From G963668605 sp963668605 (GTDB taxonomy: Bacteria > Acidobacteriota > Terriglobia > Bryobacterales > Bryobacteraceae), in contig OY764903.1 of the NCBI GenBank assembly GCA_963668605.1, forward strand, positions 3,286,001 through 3,350,000: 64,000 nt of DNA, given 5' to 3'. Numbering within the stretch: position 1 is the first letter of the stretch; every line of letters begins with the position of its first letter. Shown here one piece after another: positions 25,099 to 33,869 of the stretch. The notes beneath the pieces are model-generated. The model had not been told where the DNA came from. It saw only the letters and a list, made by a program, of their open reading frames with translations, and did not search any database. The position numbers were made by a program, and so were the translations under genes.

Positions 25099-25685
25099 AG
25101 CGTCGAATCTGGGTCACCCGCTTGCTCAAGTGCCTTTCGCTTTTTGCGTTTGTAGCGCCCGTCTTTGCGGGTCAGGCGCAACCGCCGCAGGTCGGCGAGG
25201 AGCAGGCGCGCGTCTTCAAACTCTTTGCCGCTCGCGTCGGTCAATACGTCAAGCTGCGGAAAGACGTGGAAGCTTCGCTGCCGGCCCTCAAGCCAACTAA
25301 AGAAGTGGCGCGGATTGCCGATCACCAGCACGCGCTGGCAAGAAAAATTACCCAGGCGCGCCGCGGCGCGCGTCAGGGCGACATCTTTACTGACGAAGTG
25401 ACCCGGCAGTTCCGCGGAATCATCCGCGGCGAATTTCAGGGACCCGCAGCCCAGCTCGCGCGCAAGACGATTCGCCCGGACGACTCGTCCAAGGTCATTG
25501 TTCGTCTGCATGTGAATGACGTTTACCCGGAGAACATGCCGTTGACGACCATGCCGCCCACCTTGTTGAGCAAGCTGCCTCCACTGCCCCAGGAACTGGC
25601 ATATCAGATTGTCGGACGCGACCTGACGCTGAAGGACACGAAAGCCGGTTTGATTGTGGATCTAATCCCGAACGCCATTCCCTGA
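25095..25685 (+). CDS. Exported protein of unknown function in the PLD operon
   Basis: A 196-residue protein with a signal peptide (LLKCLSLFAFVAPVFAGQ) and an ATG overlapping the PLD-like gene by 4 bases. The mature part is mostly helical and charged (YVKLRKDVEASLPALKPTKE, ALARKITQARRGARQGD), then VIVRLHVNDVYPENMPLTTM with a Pro-rich stretch and a terminal LKDTKAGLIVDLIPNA. It resembles a widespread acidobacterial hypothetical family, and I cannot name a function. A metallophosphoesterase starts 11 bases after its stop, so the three genes are likely co-transcribed. Confidence 0.7.
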   Translation: MKRRIWVTRLLKCLSLFAFVAPVFAGQAQPPQVGEEQARVFKLFAARVGQYVKLRKDVEASLPALKPTKEVARIADHQHALARKITQARRGARQGDIFTDEVTRQFRGIIRGEFQGPAAQLARKTIRPDDSSKVIVRLHVNDVYPENMPLTTMPPTLLSKLPPLPQELAYQIVGRDLTLKDTKAGLIVDLIPNAIP

Positions 25686-25696
25686 GACTTTCCATT

Positions 25697-26611
25697 ATGC
25701 CTGCTACACACCGCACCGCTTTCTACGCCTCTCTTGCTCTCGCCGCATTAGGTTTGTCTCTACGCGCCCAGGAACTGACTCTGCCGCTGAAACCAGGCTC
25801 GGTGCGCTTCGCGGCCATCGGCGACATGGGGACGGGAGAGCCGCCGCAATATGAGCTGGCCGGAAAGATGCTTGAGTATCGCCAGAAATTTCCCTTCGAG
25901 TTCGTGATTACGCTGGGCGACAACATCTACGACGGGGACGCTCCACGCGACTATGAAAGCAAGTTCGAGCGGCCCTACAAGGCCCTGCTTGATGCGGGCG
26001 TAAAATTCTACGCGGTGCTCGGCAACCACGACAAACCCAACCAGCGGTTCTATAAGCCCTTCAACATGAACGGGCAGCAATATTACACGTACAAGAAGGG
26101 CAACGTCCGCTTCTTCGCTTTGGACAGCAACTACATGAACCCGCAGCAGCTCGCGTGGCTGGAGAAGGAGTTGCAGAACGCAGGGTCGGATTGGCTCATC
26201 TGCTATTTCCATCACACGATCTATTCTTCCGCGGCCTTCCATGGCTCATCGACCGAGCTCCGCCTTGTGCTGGAACCCCTCTTCGTAAAATACGGCGTAC
26301 AGGTCGTCTTCGCGGGGCACGACCACGTCTACGAGCGCGTCAAGCCGCAAAAAGGCATCTACTATTTCACCGAAGGAGCTTCAGGCTCGTTGCGGAAGGG
26401 AAATCTGAGGAAGACGGCCCTGACCGCAGTCGGCTACGACCAGGACCGTTCCTTCATGCTCGTCGAAGTCGCCGGCGATGAGCTTTACTTCCAGACCATC
26501 TCGCGTACAGGGAAGACGGTTGATTCGGGAATGATCCAGCGCGGAGCGACGACGGGCGGCGTGGCATCCTGGCCGGCTGAGCGGATTGGGCTTGGTGTTC
26601 GAGACAAATAG
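25697..26611 (+). CDS. Exported metallophosphoesterase (purple acid phosphatase-like)
   Basis: A 304-residue calcineurin-like phosphoesterase. A signal peptide (FYASLALAALGLSLRAQ) precedes the metal-site motifs in order: AAIGDMGTG (GDxG), VITLGDNIYDGD, VLGNHDKPNQ (GNHD), YFHHTIYSS and FAGHDHVYERV (GHxH). The arrangement is typical of purple acid phosphatase-like exported hydrolases that release phosphate from esters. It is the third gene of a tight operon with the PLD-like protein, a combination that could serve phospholipid or nucleic-acid phosphate scavenging; this is inference. Confidence 0.88.
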   Translation: MPATHRTAFYASLALAALGLSLRAQELTLPLKPGSVRFAAIGDMGTGEPPQYELAGKMLEYRQKFPFEFVITLGDNIYDGDAPRDYESKFERPYKALLDAGVKFYAVLGNHDKPNQRFYKPFNMNGQQYYTYKKGNVRFFALDSNYMNPQQLAWLEKELQNAGSDWLICYFHHTIYSSAAFHGSSTELRLVLEPLFVKYGVQVVFAGHDHVYERVKPQKGIYYFTEGASGSLRKGNLRKTALTAVGYDQDRSFMLVEVAGDELYFQTISRTGKTVDSGMIQRGATTGGVASWPAERIGLGVRDK

Positions 26612-26766
26612 GTGTATGCCGGGATGCATTTGAATCACAACGTGTTGGTCCTTGCCAAATAGCCGGCCTGCATAGGTGCAGCGCCGGCATAGGCGTGTGT
26701 CTAGCACACCTTCGGGTGCCGCCAGCAGATCCGCCAGCCCCAGCGCTCGACCCTCTGCCAAAGCAC

Positions 26767-26794
26767 TTGCGCAATAGGGCACGGAATGTATAAT
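26767..26794 (+). promoter_or_regulatory. Putative promoter overlapping the sulfatase 4 start
   Basis: TTGCGC (26767-26772), a 16-base spacer and a perfect TATAAT (26789-26794). The -10 box overlaps the first in-frame ATG (26793), so transcription would begin near 26801-26805, at the second in-frame ATG (26805). That would give a leaderless mRNA. Confidence 0.4.
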
Positions 26795-28289
26795 GTCGTA
26801 TCCAATGCGGGATTCTTCACCTCAGCCTACCCGCCGGAGTCTTCTGGCCGGGATGGCGGCCCCGGTGTTCAGCCCCGCGGCAGCGCGGCGCCCCAACATC
26901 CTTTATGTGATGACGGACGATCATGCGCACAACCGCATGAGTTGTGCCGGCGATCACTTTCTCCCCACGCCCAACCTGGATCGACTGGCGCGCGAAGGCG
27001 TGCGGTTTGAGAACTGCTTCTGTACGAACTCGTTGTGCGCTCCCAGCCGCGCAACCTGCCTCACCGGTGCCTACTCCCACATCAACGGTGTTCGAGGGAA
27101 CTCGGAAGCGAAAGACGCGCCGCCCGAGTACATTCGGCGCGACATTCAGACGTATCCGGAACTGCTACGCAAAGCCGGGTACTGCACGGCCGTCATAGGT
27201 AAATGGCACCTCAACGACGAACCGCGCGGGTTCGACTACTCCTATATCCTGCCCGGGCAGGGGCTGTACGAGGATCCGGAGTTCATCGAAAACGGCGTTC
27301 GGAAGAAGGCCAAGGGATACGTCACGGATCTCACTACCGATAAGGCGCTCGAGTGGCTGGAACACGCGGGTGAAGGACCGTGGCTGCTGGTCTATCAGCA
27401 CAAAGCGCCGCACCGTCCGTTCCAGCCGCCCGCGCGCCTGAAGGGCATGCTGGCGGATGTCGACCTGCCCTATCCCAAAAGCTTCGATGACAATTACGCC
27501 ACCAGGAAACTCGCCGCCGAAGCCAAGGACATGAAGTTCGACATCAGCTTGGCCGGCGACTACCCCGATCTACCTAAAAATCTCGCTCCGGAGGAGCGGA
27601 AACGCTGGCTGTACCAACGCTTCGTGAAGGATTACTACCGCGCCACCGTTGGTGTCGATGAAAACCTGGGCCGCGTGCTGGATTTTCTGGACCGAAAGAA
27701 GCTCACCCAGGATACCGTGGTGATCTATACCTCGGACAATGGGTTTTTCCTGGGCGAACACGGATGGTATGACAAGCGTTTCATGTACGAGCCGTCGCTA
27801 CGGCTTCCGCTGCTCGTCCGGTATCCGCGCATGGTACCCGCAGCAGGACGGGTGGACGGCAACATGGTGCTGAACATTGACTACGCGCCCACGATTCTGG
27901 AGTTCGCGGGCATTCAGGCGCCCGCCTCCATGCAGGGACGCAGCCTGCGGCCCGTGCTGGCGGGTGACGCGCCGCGCGACTGGCGCCGGTCGATGCTATA
28001 CACGTATTACGAGGATTCGTGGAAGCTTGCGGGAAAGGGCAAGGATGCCATGAGCGATCCTTCTTTCGCGTACTTCACCGCGCACCGCGTCTCGCCGCAC
28101 AGCGGCGTGCGGACCGGCCGGCACAAGCTGATCGATTACTACCGGGAGAACGGCTACCACGAGTTGTTCGATCTGGAAAACGACCCGGACGAGTTACACA
28201 ATGTTTACGGGCAAAAGAACTACGCAGCGGTCCAAAGCGATCTCGAGCGCGAACTGCGCCGCCTGCGGGAGCACTACCATGCGCCTTAG
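26793..28289 (+). CDS. Tat-exported sulfatase 4
   Basis: A 498-residue sulfatase (494 if translation begins at ATG 26805, which the promoter position favours). The leader PTRRSLLAGMAAPVF has twin arginines. Metal-binding ILYVMTDDHAHNR (36-48), the formylglycine signature CAPSR (82-86), IGKWHLNDEP and IYTSDNGFFLGEHGWYDKR are all intact. The overall pattern is close to the arylsulfatase/heparan-sulfatase-like enzymes abundant in Planctomycetes and Acidobacteria. It is convergent with the MacB-adaptor operon. The substrate is not determinable here. Confidence 0.92.
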   Translation: MSYPMRDSSPQPTRRSLLAGMAAPVFSPAAARRPNILYVMTDDHAHNRMSCAGDHFLPTPNLDRLAREGVRFENCFCTNSLCAPSRATCLTGAYSHINGVRGNSEAKDAPPEYIRRDIQTYPELLRKAGYCTAVIGKWHLNDEPRGFDYSYILPGQGLYEDPEFIENGVRKKAKGYVTDLTTDKALEWLEHAGEGPWLLVYQHKAPHRPFQPPARLKGMLADVDLPYPKSFDDNYATRKLAAEAKDMKFDISLAGDYPDLPKNLAPEERKRWLYQRFVKDYYRATVGVDENLGRVLDFLDRKKLTQDTVVIYTSDNGFFLGEHGWYDKRFMYEPSLRLPLLVRYPRMVPAAGRVDGNMVLNIDYAPTILEFAGIQAPASMQGRSLRPVLAGDAPRDWRRSMLYTYYEDSWKLAGKGKDAMSDPSFAYFTAHRVSPHSGVRTGRHKLIDYYRENGYHELFDLENDPDELHNVYGQKNYAAVQSDLERELRRLREHYHAP

Positions 28290-28323
28290 GTCGTTTCTCT
28301 TGGGTTTGGCGCGAACCGGTCCG

Positions 28324-28340
28324 CGCGAGTCACACTCGCG
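28324..28340. terminator. Hairpin between convergent genes
   Basis: CGCGAGT-CAC-ACTCGCG is a perfect 7-bp stem between the end of sulfatase 4 and the end of the opposite-strand permease gene. It has no T-run on either side, so it is only terminator-like. Confidence 0.4.
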
Positions 28341-28411
28341 AGTGGCTGAGATGTTGTTGGAAGGCGATTAGATACGCACTGTGGACTGTCGGCCTGCCGC
28401 CCCAAGACCAT

Positions 28412-29680
28412 CTATTCGTAGCGCAGAGCGTCGATCGGATTGATCTTGGAAGCCTTCATCGCGGGATAGATGCCGAAGATCACGCCGACGGCGACAGACA
28501 CGCCGAACGCAATCACAACCGAAGCTGTGGAAACGATTGTCTTCCACTCCGCGGCGTTCGCAATCAGCCAGGAGAGAGCGAAGCCGAAGCCGATTCCGAG
28601 CAGTCCTCCACCCACGGAAATCAGCACCGATTCCATCAGAAACTGACGGATGATGTCGCCGCGGCGCGCGCCCGTAGCGCGGCGAATTCCGATCTCGCGC
28701 GTGCGCTCCATCACCGTCGCGAGCACAATGTTCATAATCCCGATACCACCCACGAGCAATGAAATCGCGGCGATGGCAACCATCACGTACGTGAAAATCT
28801 TTTGCGTTTGCTGTTGCTGCGCGAGCAGAGCGGCTGGAATCGTGACGCTGAAATCCTGGGTATTGTGGTGTGTGGAATTCAAGATCGCCTGCACCACTTT
28901 GGAGACCTCGACGCTGTCGACACCGGGCTTGAGTCGGATATCCACGCCGTCCAACTCATCTCTCATAAAACTGCTGCGATCCCAATAGCGGTACTGAAAA
29001 GTGTTCAGTGGAATGTAAACCGCGTTGTTGATGTCGCGCGCGTTCGTGCTCACATCCTGAGTTGCGCCTATGCGTTCCCCAAGAACGCCCACGACTTCGA
29101 GCCAGGTGTCATTCACCTTGACGTACTGTCCCACGACCTTCCCATAACCAAGCAGGCTTACCTTGGCCTTCTCGCCCAACACACAAACGGCGGCGCTGGA
29201 ATCGTTGTGCGTGCCGTCGAAGAATTTGCCCTCGGCCATGTGCACGTTATGAATTACCGCGAATGAGGGGCGAACTCCGTAGAGCTCCGGGACCTCGCGC
29301 GCCGGCTTGGGAACGACCGTCTGCGGATGCAGGCTGAGACGCGGCGAGAGCGTTTCGAGCGCATGCACGTTGGCTTCGATGATGCGCACATCGCGTTCGG
29401 TGAGTCCCGGCGAATTGCGCCGGCGCTGCTGAAGCTCTTCGAAACTGGTCACCGGACGCGAGTCGATCAGAATGTTGCGCACGCCCAACTGCTCGATAAA
29501 TCGCAGTGATTCTTCCTTGGCGCCTTCACCAATCGCGAGCATGCCGATCACGGAACCGACACCGAACACGATGCCTAGCGCGGTCAGAAACGTCCGCGTC
29601 TTCTGCGCGCGCAGATTCGCCAGCGAACCGATCACGTCCGCGCCATAGCGCTGCGCTATCGTCGTCCAGGATCTCCTCAT
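28412..29680 (-). CDS. MacB-like ABC permease (FtsX family), no fused ATPase
   Basis: A 422-residue permease of the MacB/LolC type: one N-terminal membrane helix (TRTFLTALGIVFGVGSVIG), a periplasmic MacB-PCD domain of about 220 residues, then three helices, with GGIGIMNIVLATVMERTREI and GIRRATGARRGDIIRQFL as the diagnostic blocks. True MacB carries an N-terminal ATPase, which is absent here. Such permeases then need a separate ATPase subunit, and none is encoded next to it. It is the last of four genes linked by 4-base overlaps, after three membrane-fusion proteins. Confidence 0.9.
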   Translation of the reverse strand: MRRSWTTIAQRYGADVIGSLANLRAQKTRTFLTALGIVFGVGSVIGMLAIGEGAKEESLRFIEQLGVRNILIDSRPVTSFEELQQRRRNSPGLTERDVRIIEANVHALETLSPRLSLHPQTVVPKPAREVPELYGVRPSFAVIHNVHMAEGKFFDGTHNDSSAAVCVLGEKAKVSLLGYGKVVGQYVKVNDTWLEVVGVLGERIGATQDVSTNARDINNAVYIPLNTFQYRYWDRSSFMRDELDGVDIRLKPGVDSVEVSKVVQAILNSTHHNTQDFSVTIPAALLAQQQQTQKIFTYVMVAIAAISLLVGGIGIMNIVLATVMERTREIGIRRATGARRGDIIRQFLMESVLISVGGGLLGIGFGFALSWLIANAAEWKTIVSTASVVIAFGVSVAVGVIFGIYPAMKASKINPIDALRYE

Positions 29681-30966
29681 GATTTCGGCATCGCTTTCAT
29701 CGCATCCGCCGGGCTGTTCTTTTTCTTCGAGGATTGGTCCGGGCTTGCCATCGCCACCGCTTGTCCTTCGGTAAGACCCTCGATCACAACCTGCGTTTCA
29801 CTGCGGCGAATCAGCTTAACGTCTTTCGGCGTGAAGGACATGCCGTTCTGTACATACACAAATACGCGGCCATCGCGTTCGAAGAGCGCCTGCGAGGGCA
29901 CCCACAGCGAGTTCGGCAGCACTTGGGTAGTAACGACCATGCGCGCACTCATGCCTGGACGCAATTCTGGTGATGGATTCGTGAGCGAGAGCTTGCACTC
30001 GAAACTGCGGTCCCAGGGCGGTCCGGAGGTGCCGCCAATGTTCGTCACTTTGCCCGTGAACGGCTTCCCGGGCAGCGCCATGATTCGGACTGTCGCGTCC
30101 TGCCCAACAGCCAGATGACCACGATCCAGTTCGCCGATTTTGGCGCGAATTTCCCAGTCGCGCAGGTCTGGAATCTGCGCGACGGCCATACCCGCGCGAG
30201 CTGCGTCACCGAGTTTGAAGACAGGCAACTGCATACCCCAGAACGCGAAGTTTCCGCCGGTATTCTGCTGGATATTCACGTAGCCCGCCGACTTTGCCTT
30301 CAGCTTCATCGAATTGATGTTGGTGCGCGCCGTGTCTGCGCGAACCTTCGCCTTGTTGCGCGCCGCCTCCTGAATCATGACGGCAGCCTGCGCGGTTGCT
30401 TTGCGATTGGTGAGGTCCTGCTCCAGTTGGCGTAGACGGTCCTTGGCGGCATCGACCGCGAGTGTATTCTGGCGTGCCACAATCGACGCCACCAGCGGAT
30501 TCTTGCGCGCCTCGAGTTCGGCGAGTCGCAGTTCGCCTTTCGCCAGAATCAGCGCGGCGCGCGTCTCTTCTTCCTTGGCCAGTGTTTCGGCCTGCGCCTG
30601 TAGCACCTGCTGCTCCGCTTCCGAGAGATCCGCTTCAGCTTCCTGCAATGCGAAATCCTGATCGGTGGTATCGAATTCAACAACAACATCACCGGGATTC
30701 ACCAGTTCCCCGGGCTGCCGCAGAAAGGTGATGATGAGTTCGCGCGCACCCGTCATGGGCGCGTTCAGCATTTCCGAATTACCGCCCTGGATTTCGCCGC
30801 GCGCCGCCACGGTCACCACCACGTCGCCTCGCTGCACTCGGGTCGCCGGCAGCGAGGATGCCGCGACTGTCGCGGGTAGAGCCCTGTACCATTGCCGGCC
30901 GGCCCACCCGGCCAGGCAGATTGAAAACAGTCCGGCAGTCAGTAGCAGGAATCGTTTCCGGCTCAT
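29677..30966 (-). CDS. HlyD/MacA-like membrane-fusion protein C
   Basis: A 429-residue periplasmic adaptor with an N-terminal membrane anchor (LLLTAGLFSICLAGWAG). The order is barrel-lipoyl (VVEFDTTDQDFALQEAEADL), a long alpha-helical hairpin rich in Glu, Ala and Gln (about residues 115-205), lipoyl return and beta-barrel (RAGMAVAQIPDLRDWEIRAK), then a membrane-proximal domain (RVFVYVQNGMSFTPKDVKLI). It would link the inner-membrane permease to an outer-membrane TolC-type channel. It overlaps both neighbours by 4 bases. The C-terminal tail is Lys/Ser-rich. Confidence 0.88.
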   Translation of the reverse strand: MSRKRFLLLTAGLFSICLAGWAGRQWYRALPATVAASSLPATRVQRGDVVVTVAARGEIQGGNSEMLNAPMTGARELIITFLRQPGELVNPGDVVVEFDTTDQDFALQEAEADLSEAEQQVLQAQAETLAKEEETRAALILAKGELRLAELEARKNPLVASIVARQNTLAVDAAKDRLRQLEQDLTNRKATAQAAVMIQEAARNKAKVRADTARTNINSMKLKAKSAGYVNIQQNTGGNFAFWGMQLPVFKLGDAARAGMAVAQIPDLRDWEIRAKIGELDRGHLAVGQDATVRIMALPGKPFTGKVTNIGGTSGPPWDRSFECKLSLTNPSPELRPGMSARMVVTTQVLPNSLWVPSQALFERDGRVFVYVQNGMSFTPKDVKLIRRSETQVVIEGLTEGQAVAMASPDQSSKKKNSPADAMKAMPKS

Positions 30967-32225
30967 TGCTTTCGATCCTTTGCCTCCACCTCCACCAACG
31001 CGACGGGCGTGCCCGCGGCGAGGCCCTTGATGGCAACTTCGTCAGGGTTGCGCGCCAGCACTTCCACTTGCACCGGCTCGTAGAGCTTGCCGTTCGACAC
31101 ATACACCACCGGTTTACCTGCACGAGTGAAAAGCGCCTTGGCTGGAACGCTGATCGCATCCGGGATCCGGCTCACGATCACGTCCATGTTGCCGTTCATG
31201 TCTGGACGAAGCCGCTTATCGGGCTTGTCGATTTTTGCATAGCCGCGAAAACTATAGGTTGGCGGCCATTCGAAAGAGATCTGCGTCATTGCGGAAATCT
31301 GATAGAGCTTGGCGACTAATGTCAGCTCAGGCAAGGAGTCGATGCGCACTCGGGCATCGCTGCCCGGGTTCACGCGTCCGCGCTCGATCTCCTCGATCTT
31401 GCCTTCCATTTCAAGCGTCGCCAAATCTGGAACCTCCGCGATTGAAGCGCCGGGCCAGACTTGATCGCCCACTTTGAACGGCTTCGCATTGATCCAGCCT
31501 TGCGAGTAGTTGGGCAGGAAAACGATCAGACCGGAGATCGGAGCCTGCAATTCCATCTGGGCTAATCGCTTTTTGGTGAGGTCGACTTCGTACTGCGCCT
31601 GCTCCTGTACGCGAGTCAGCGAAGCGATGCGGGATTTCGACGAAGCTTCGTGGAGCGCGACGTTCGCCTCCTGTACGCGCAACTTCTTCTCGGCCAGTCC
31701 GAGATCGATCTTGCTTTCCTCGCCTTGCAGCACACTCATAATTTCCTGCTTGGAAACTTCGAGCCGCGCGCGTTCCACCGCATAGCGCGCCGCTGAAAGA
31801 TCGCGCTTATCCTGTTCCGCCGTAATCAGCGATTCGGCAACCGCCTGATCGAGCGTCGCCTGCGCCTGCTTGAGCGCCGCTTCCCGCTCCTGCAACTGCT
31901 GCTTCGCGCTGCTCTGATCGAAACGCACGACGGGCTCCCCGGCGTTCACGTGCGTGCTCGGCGGCGCCTGCCAGACGATGCGAAGATCGGGCACGTTCAC
32001 CGGCGCCGTAACCTGGGCGGAACGTCGCGCGCGCAGTTCGCCGCGGCAACGGGAGATCACCAGAAACTCGCCTTTGCGTGCGGGAGCAGTGGGCAATTCC
32101 GCAGCCGCCTGTGCCTTGCGGAAGCGATACGTGCTGAAGCCGCCCGCGCACAGTATCAGTAGCGTCACCAGCAGCTTCAGCCAGCGTTTCCAGCGGATTG
32201 TGAGCACGCGTGACAGAGCGCTCAT
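30963..32225 (-). CDS. HlyD/MacA-like membrane-fusion protein B
   Basis: A 420-residue adaptor with one N-terminal membrane helix (WLKLLVTLLILCAGGFSTY). It shows the same domain order as its downstream neighbour: lipoyl segment (NAGEPVVRFDQSSAKQQLQE), helical hairpin (residues about 110-210), a barrel with PGASIAEVPDLATLEMEGKI, and the terminal VVYVSNGKLYEPVQVEVLAR. It is diverged from protein C in sequence, so this is an old duplication rather than a recent one. It is the second gene of the four-gene operon, joined to both neighbours by 4-base overlaps. Confidence 0.88.
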   Translation of the reverse strand: MSALSRVLTIRWKRWLKLLVTLLILCAGGFSTYRFRKAQAAAELPTAPARKGEFLVISRCRGELRARRSAQVTAPVNVPDLRIVWQAPPSTHVNAGEPVVRFDQSSAKQQLQEREAALKQAQATLDQAVAESLITAEQDKRDLSAARYAVERARLEVSKQEIMSVLQGEESKIDLGLAEKKLRVQEANVALHEASSKSRIASLTRVQEQAQYEVDLTKKRLAQMELQAPISGLIVFLPNYSQGWINAKPFKVGDQVWPGASIAEVPDLATLEMEGKIEEIERGRVNPGSDARVRIDSLPELTLVAKLYQISAMTQISFEWPPTYSFRGYAKIDKPDKRLRPDMNGNMDVIVSRIPDAISVPAKALFTRAGKPVVYVSNGKLYEPVQVEVLARNPDEVAIKGLAAGTPVALVEVEAKDRKQ

Positions 32226-33277
32226 TGTTTCTCCACAGGCTGAATAATTACGGCTGCCGAAAGATCCGGAAGCAGGTGCGGATCGCTTTTTTCCAGCAGG
32301 AAACGCGCGGCGAAACGTTTGATGGGGCTTCCTAAATCAGAGGCCGCGACCGGGCTGGCGGTCAGAAAACGGGCCTGAAAGATCTGGTCAGGGTATGCGT
32401 CCAGCCGAACCAATGCCCGCGCACCTGGCACCAGCACAGCTCCGTCGGGTTCGCCGACGGAGGTATGCACTTCCATTTCGTTAGGATCGAAAACCCGCAC
32501 GAGCGGCTGCCCCGGATTTACCTGATCGCCTTCCTGTGCCGGTCCGCGGGTGTCCCCACGCCAGATGCTTTCGAGCGCGACCATGCCCGCATGTGGGGCG
32601 GCAATCGACAGGCGCATCACGTTGGTTTCGGAGCGTTTCAACGCAACACCCTGACGATCGCGCTTCAGTTCCAGAATCCGCAAGGCGGACGCATCCGCCT
32701 TCTGGCGTAATTTGTGCGATTTCGTCAGGCTATCCAGGCGGGCAATCGCCACTTCCACGCGCGATTCATTCTTCAGGCGATCGATCTCGCTTAGGGTTTC
32801 GGCACGGCGCAATTGCAGTCGCGCCTTGGCCAGTTCGGCTTCAGCCTGCTGCATTTCGGACGAACGCATCTCGTTATTGCTGCGATTTTCGGCTTTGCGC
32901 TGGTCGATTTGGTGCATCAGGTCATCAAATTTGGCCTGCGAGTCACGCGCATTGTCGAGCTGTTGAGTTCGGTCGAATTCGGCCAGAATGTCACCAGCCT
33001 GAACTTTTGCGCCGCTCGCAACCAGCTTCGTGACGGTCAGCCGCCCGCCGCCTCCGGGTTGTCCGGTGGCAACTTGCCCGCTGATCTGCGGCACCAGGAC
33101 GGTGAACTCACGGACCGCTTTTACAGTGCCGGTCGCACGGATGTGCCGCTGCAACTCATTGACGGAAAGAGGAGTTTTTGAGGGAGCCGGACCGGCAGAG
33201 GCGGCCTCAGCCGCCGGCTTTGAACCACAGCCGGTTAACGCCACGCAAATGCAAAGCGCAATTCCGGTCTTGAACAT
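32222..33277 (-). CDS. HlyD-like membrane-fusion lipoprotein A
   Basis: A 351-residue adaptor, first in the operon. It has a lipoprotein leader (GIALCICVALTGCGSKP) with the lipobox LTGC, unlike the two following adaptors, which have membrane helices. The sequence has the barrel-lipoyl domain (VQAGDILAEFDRTQQLDNAR), a helical hairpin, and the second lipoyl half with NPGQPLVRVFDPNEMEVHTS. The C-terminal membrane-proximal domain is short compared with proteins B and C. It could act as a third ring component or serve a different transporter. Confidence 0.85.
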   Translation of the reverse strand: MFKTGIALCICVALTGCGSKPAAEAASAGPAPSKTPLSVNELQRHIRATGTVKAVREFTVLVPQISGQVATGQPGGGGRLTVTKLVASGAKVQAGDILAEFDRTQQLDNARDSQAKFDDLMHQIDQRKAENRSNNEMRSSEMQQAEAELAKARLQLRRAETLSEIDRLKNESRVEVAIARLDSLTKSHKLRQKADASALRILELKRDRQGVALKRSETNVMRLSIAAPHAGMVALESIWRGDTRGPAQEGDQVNPGQPLVRVFDPNEMEVHTSVGEPDGAVLVPGARALVRLDAYPDQIFQARFLTASPVAASDLGSPIKRFAARFLLEKSDPHLLPDLSAAVIIQPVEKQ

Positions 33278-33525
33278 TGGTTCCGATTTCTTTCAGTTTA
33301 GACGTACAGACGGTAAAATTCGTTGGTAAGTTCCCGGCGATCCGTGATGGCTGTGGCACTCCGACGACTGGATTGCGTTACTGCACAAAGAAGTCCTCAT
33401 CGGAAAAATTCAATTCCCGCTGGACAAACCTCTTATTTTCGGTACCTGCGGTCACAGTTCGGCCCCGGATCGGAAAGCAGAGGAAGAATACAATTCGGCG
33501 AAAAGCCTGTGGTTCCGTAGAAGAA

Positions 33526-33744
33526 TTATGCCCAAGAGCCGCGTGCGGCGGAGCGCATCGGCTTCTGCGCCCCAACCTCGATCAAAAACTTCGCGAGCCT
33601 GTCGCGCGACTCCCAGTAAGCTTCGAGCGCCTCGCGCGTTTCGTTACCGGCCTTGACCTGTAAACACCATGCCCGGAAAGCAGCATCGTAGGCCGCTCGC
33701 AGGCAATCGTAATCCCATCGCATGTTTCCTGCTGAGTCCTTCAT
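33526..33744 (-). CDS. Small hypothetical protein
   Basis: A 72-residue protein starting at ATG 33744. It is strongly helical and aromatic (MRWDYDCLRAAYDAAFRAWC, then YWESRDRLAKFLIEVG), with regular hydrophobic spacing that looks like real coding sequence and a plausible two-helix fold. I recognise no family. It lies alone between the MFP operon and the EF-P gene, and both flanks are non-coding. Confidence 0.45.
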   Translation of the reverse strand: MKDSAGNMRWDYDCLRAAYDAAFRAWCLQVKAGNETREALEAYWESRDRLAKFLIEVGAQKPMRSAARGSWA

Positions 33745-33869
33745 GAAAACTAAGACGAAGGGAATCGTGGAATAGTCTCACTATTGCGCACCGTTCGTAT
33801 CAGGCCGAGCGGTTCGCGTTGTCGTAGGCGGAAAATCCGCTCTGCGTAACTTATTGCTCCGGCAGCAAA

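Noticed and set aside
28412..33277. An RND (AcrAB-type) efflux operon
   Set aside because: The inner-membrane component is a 422-residue FtsX/MacB permease with 4 helices, not a roughly 1000-residue RND pump.
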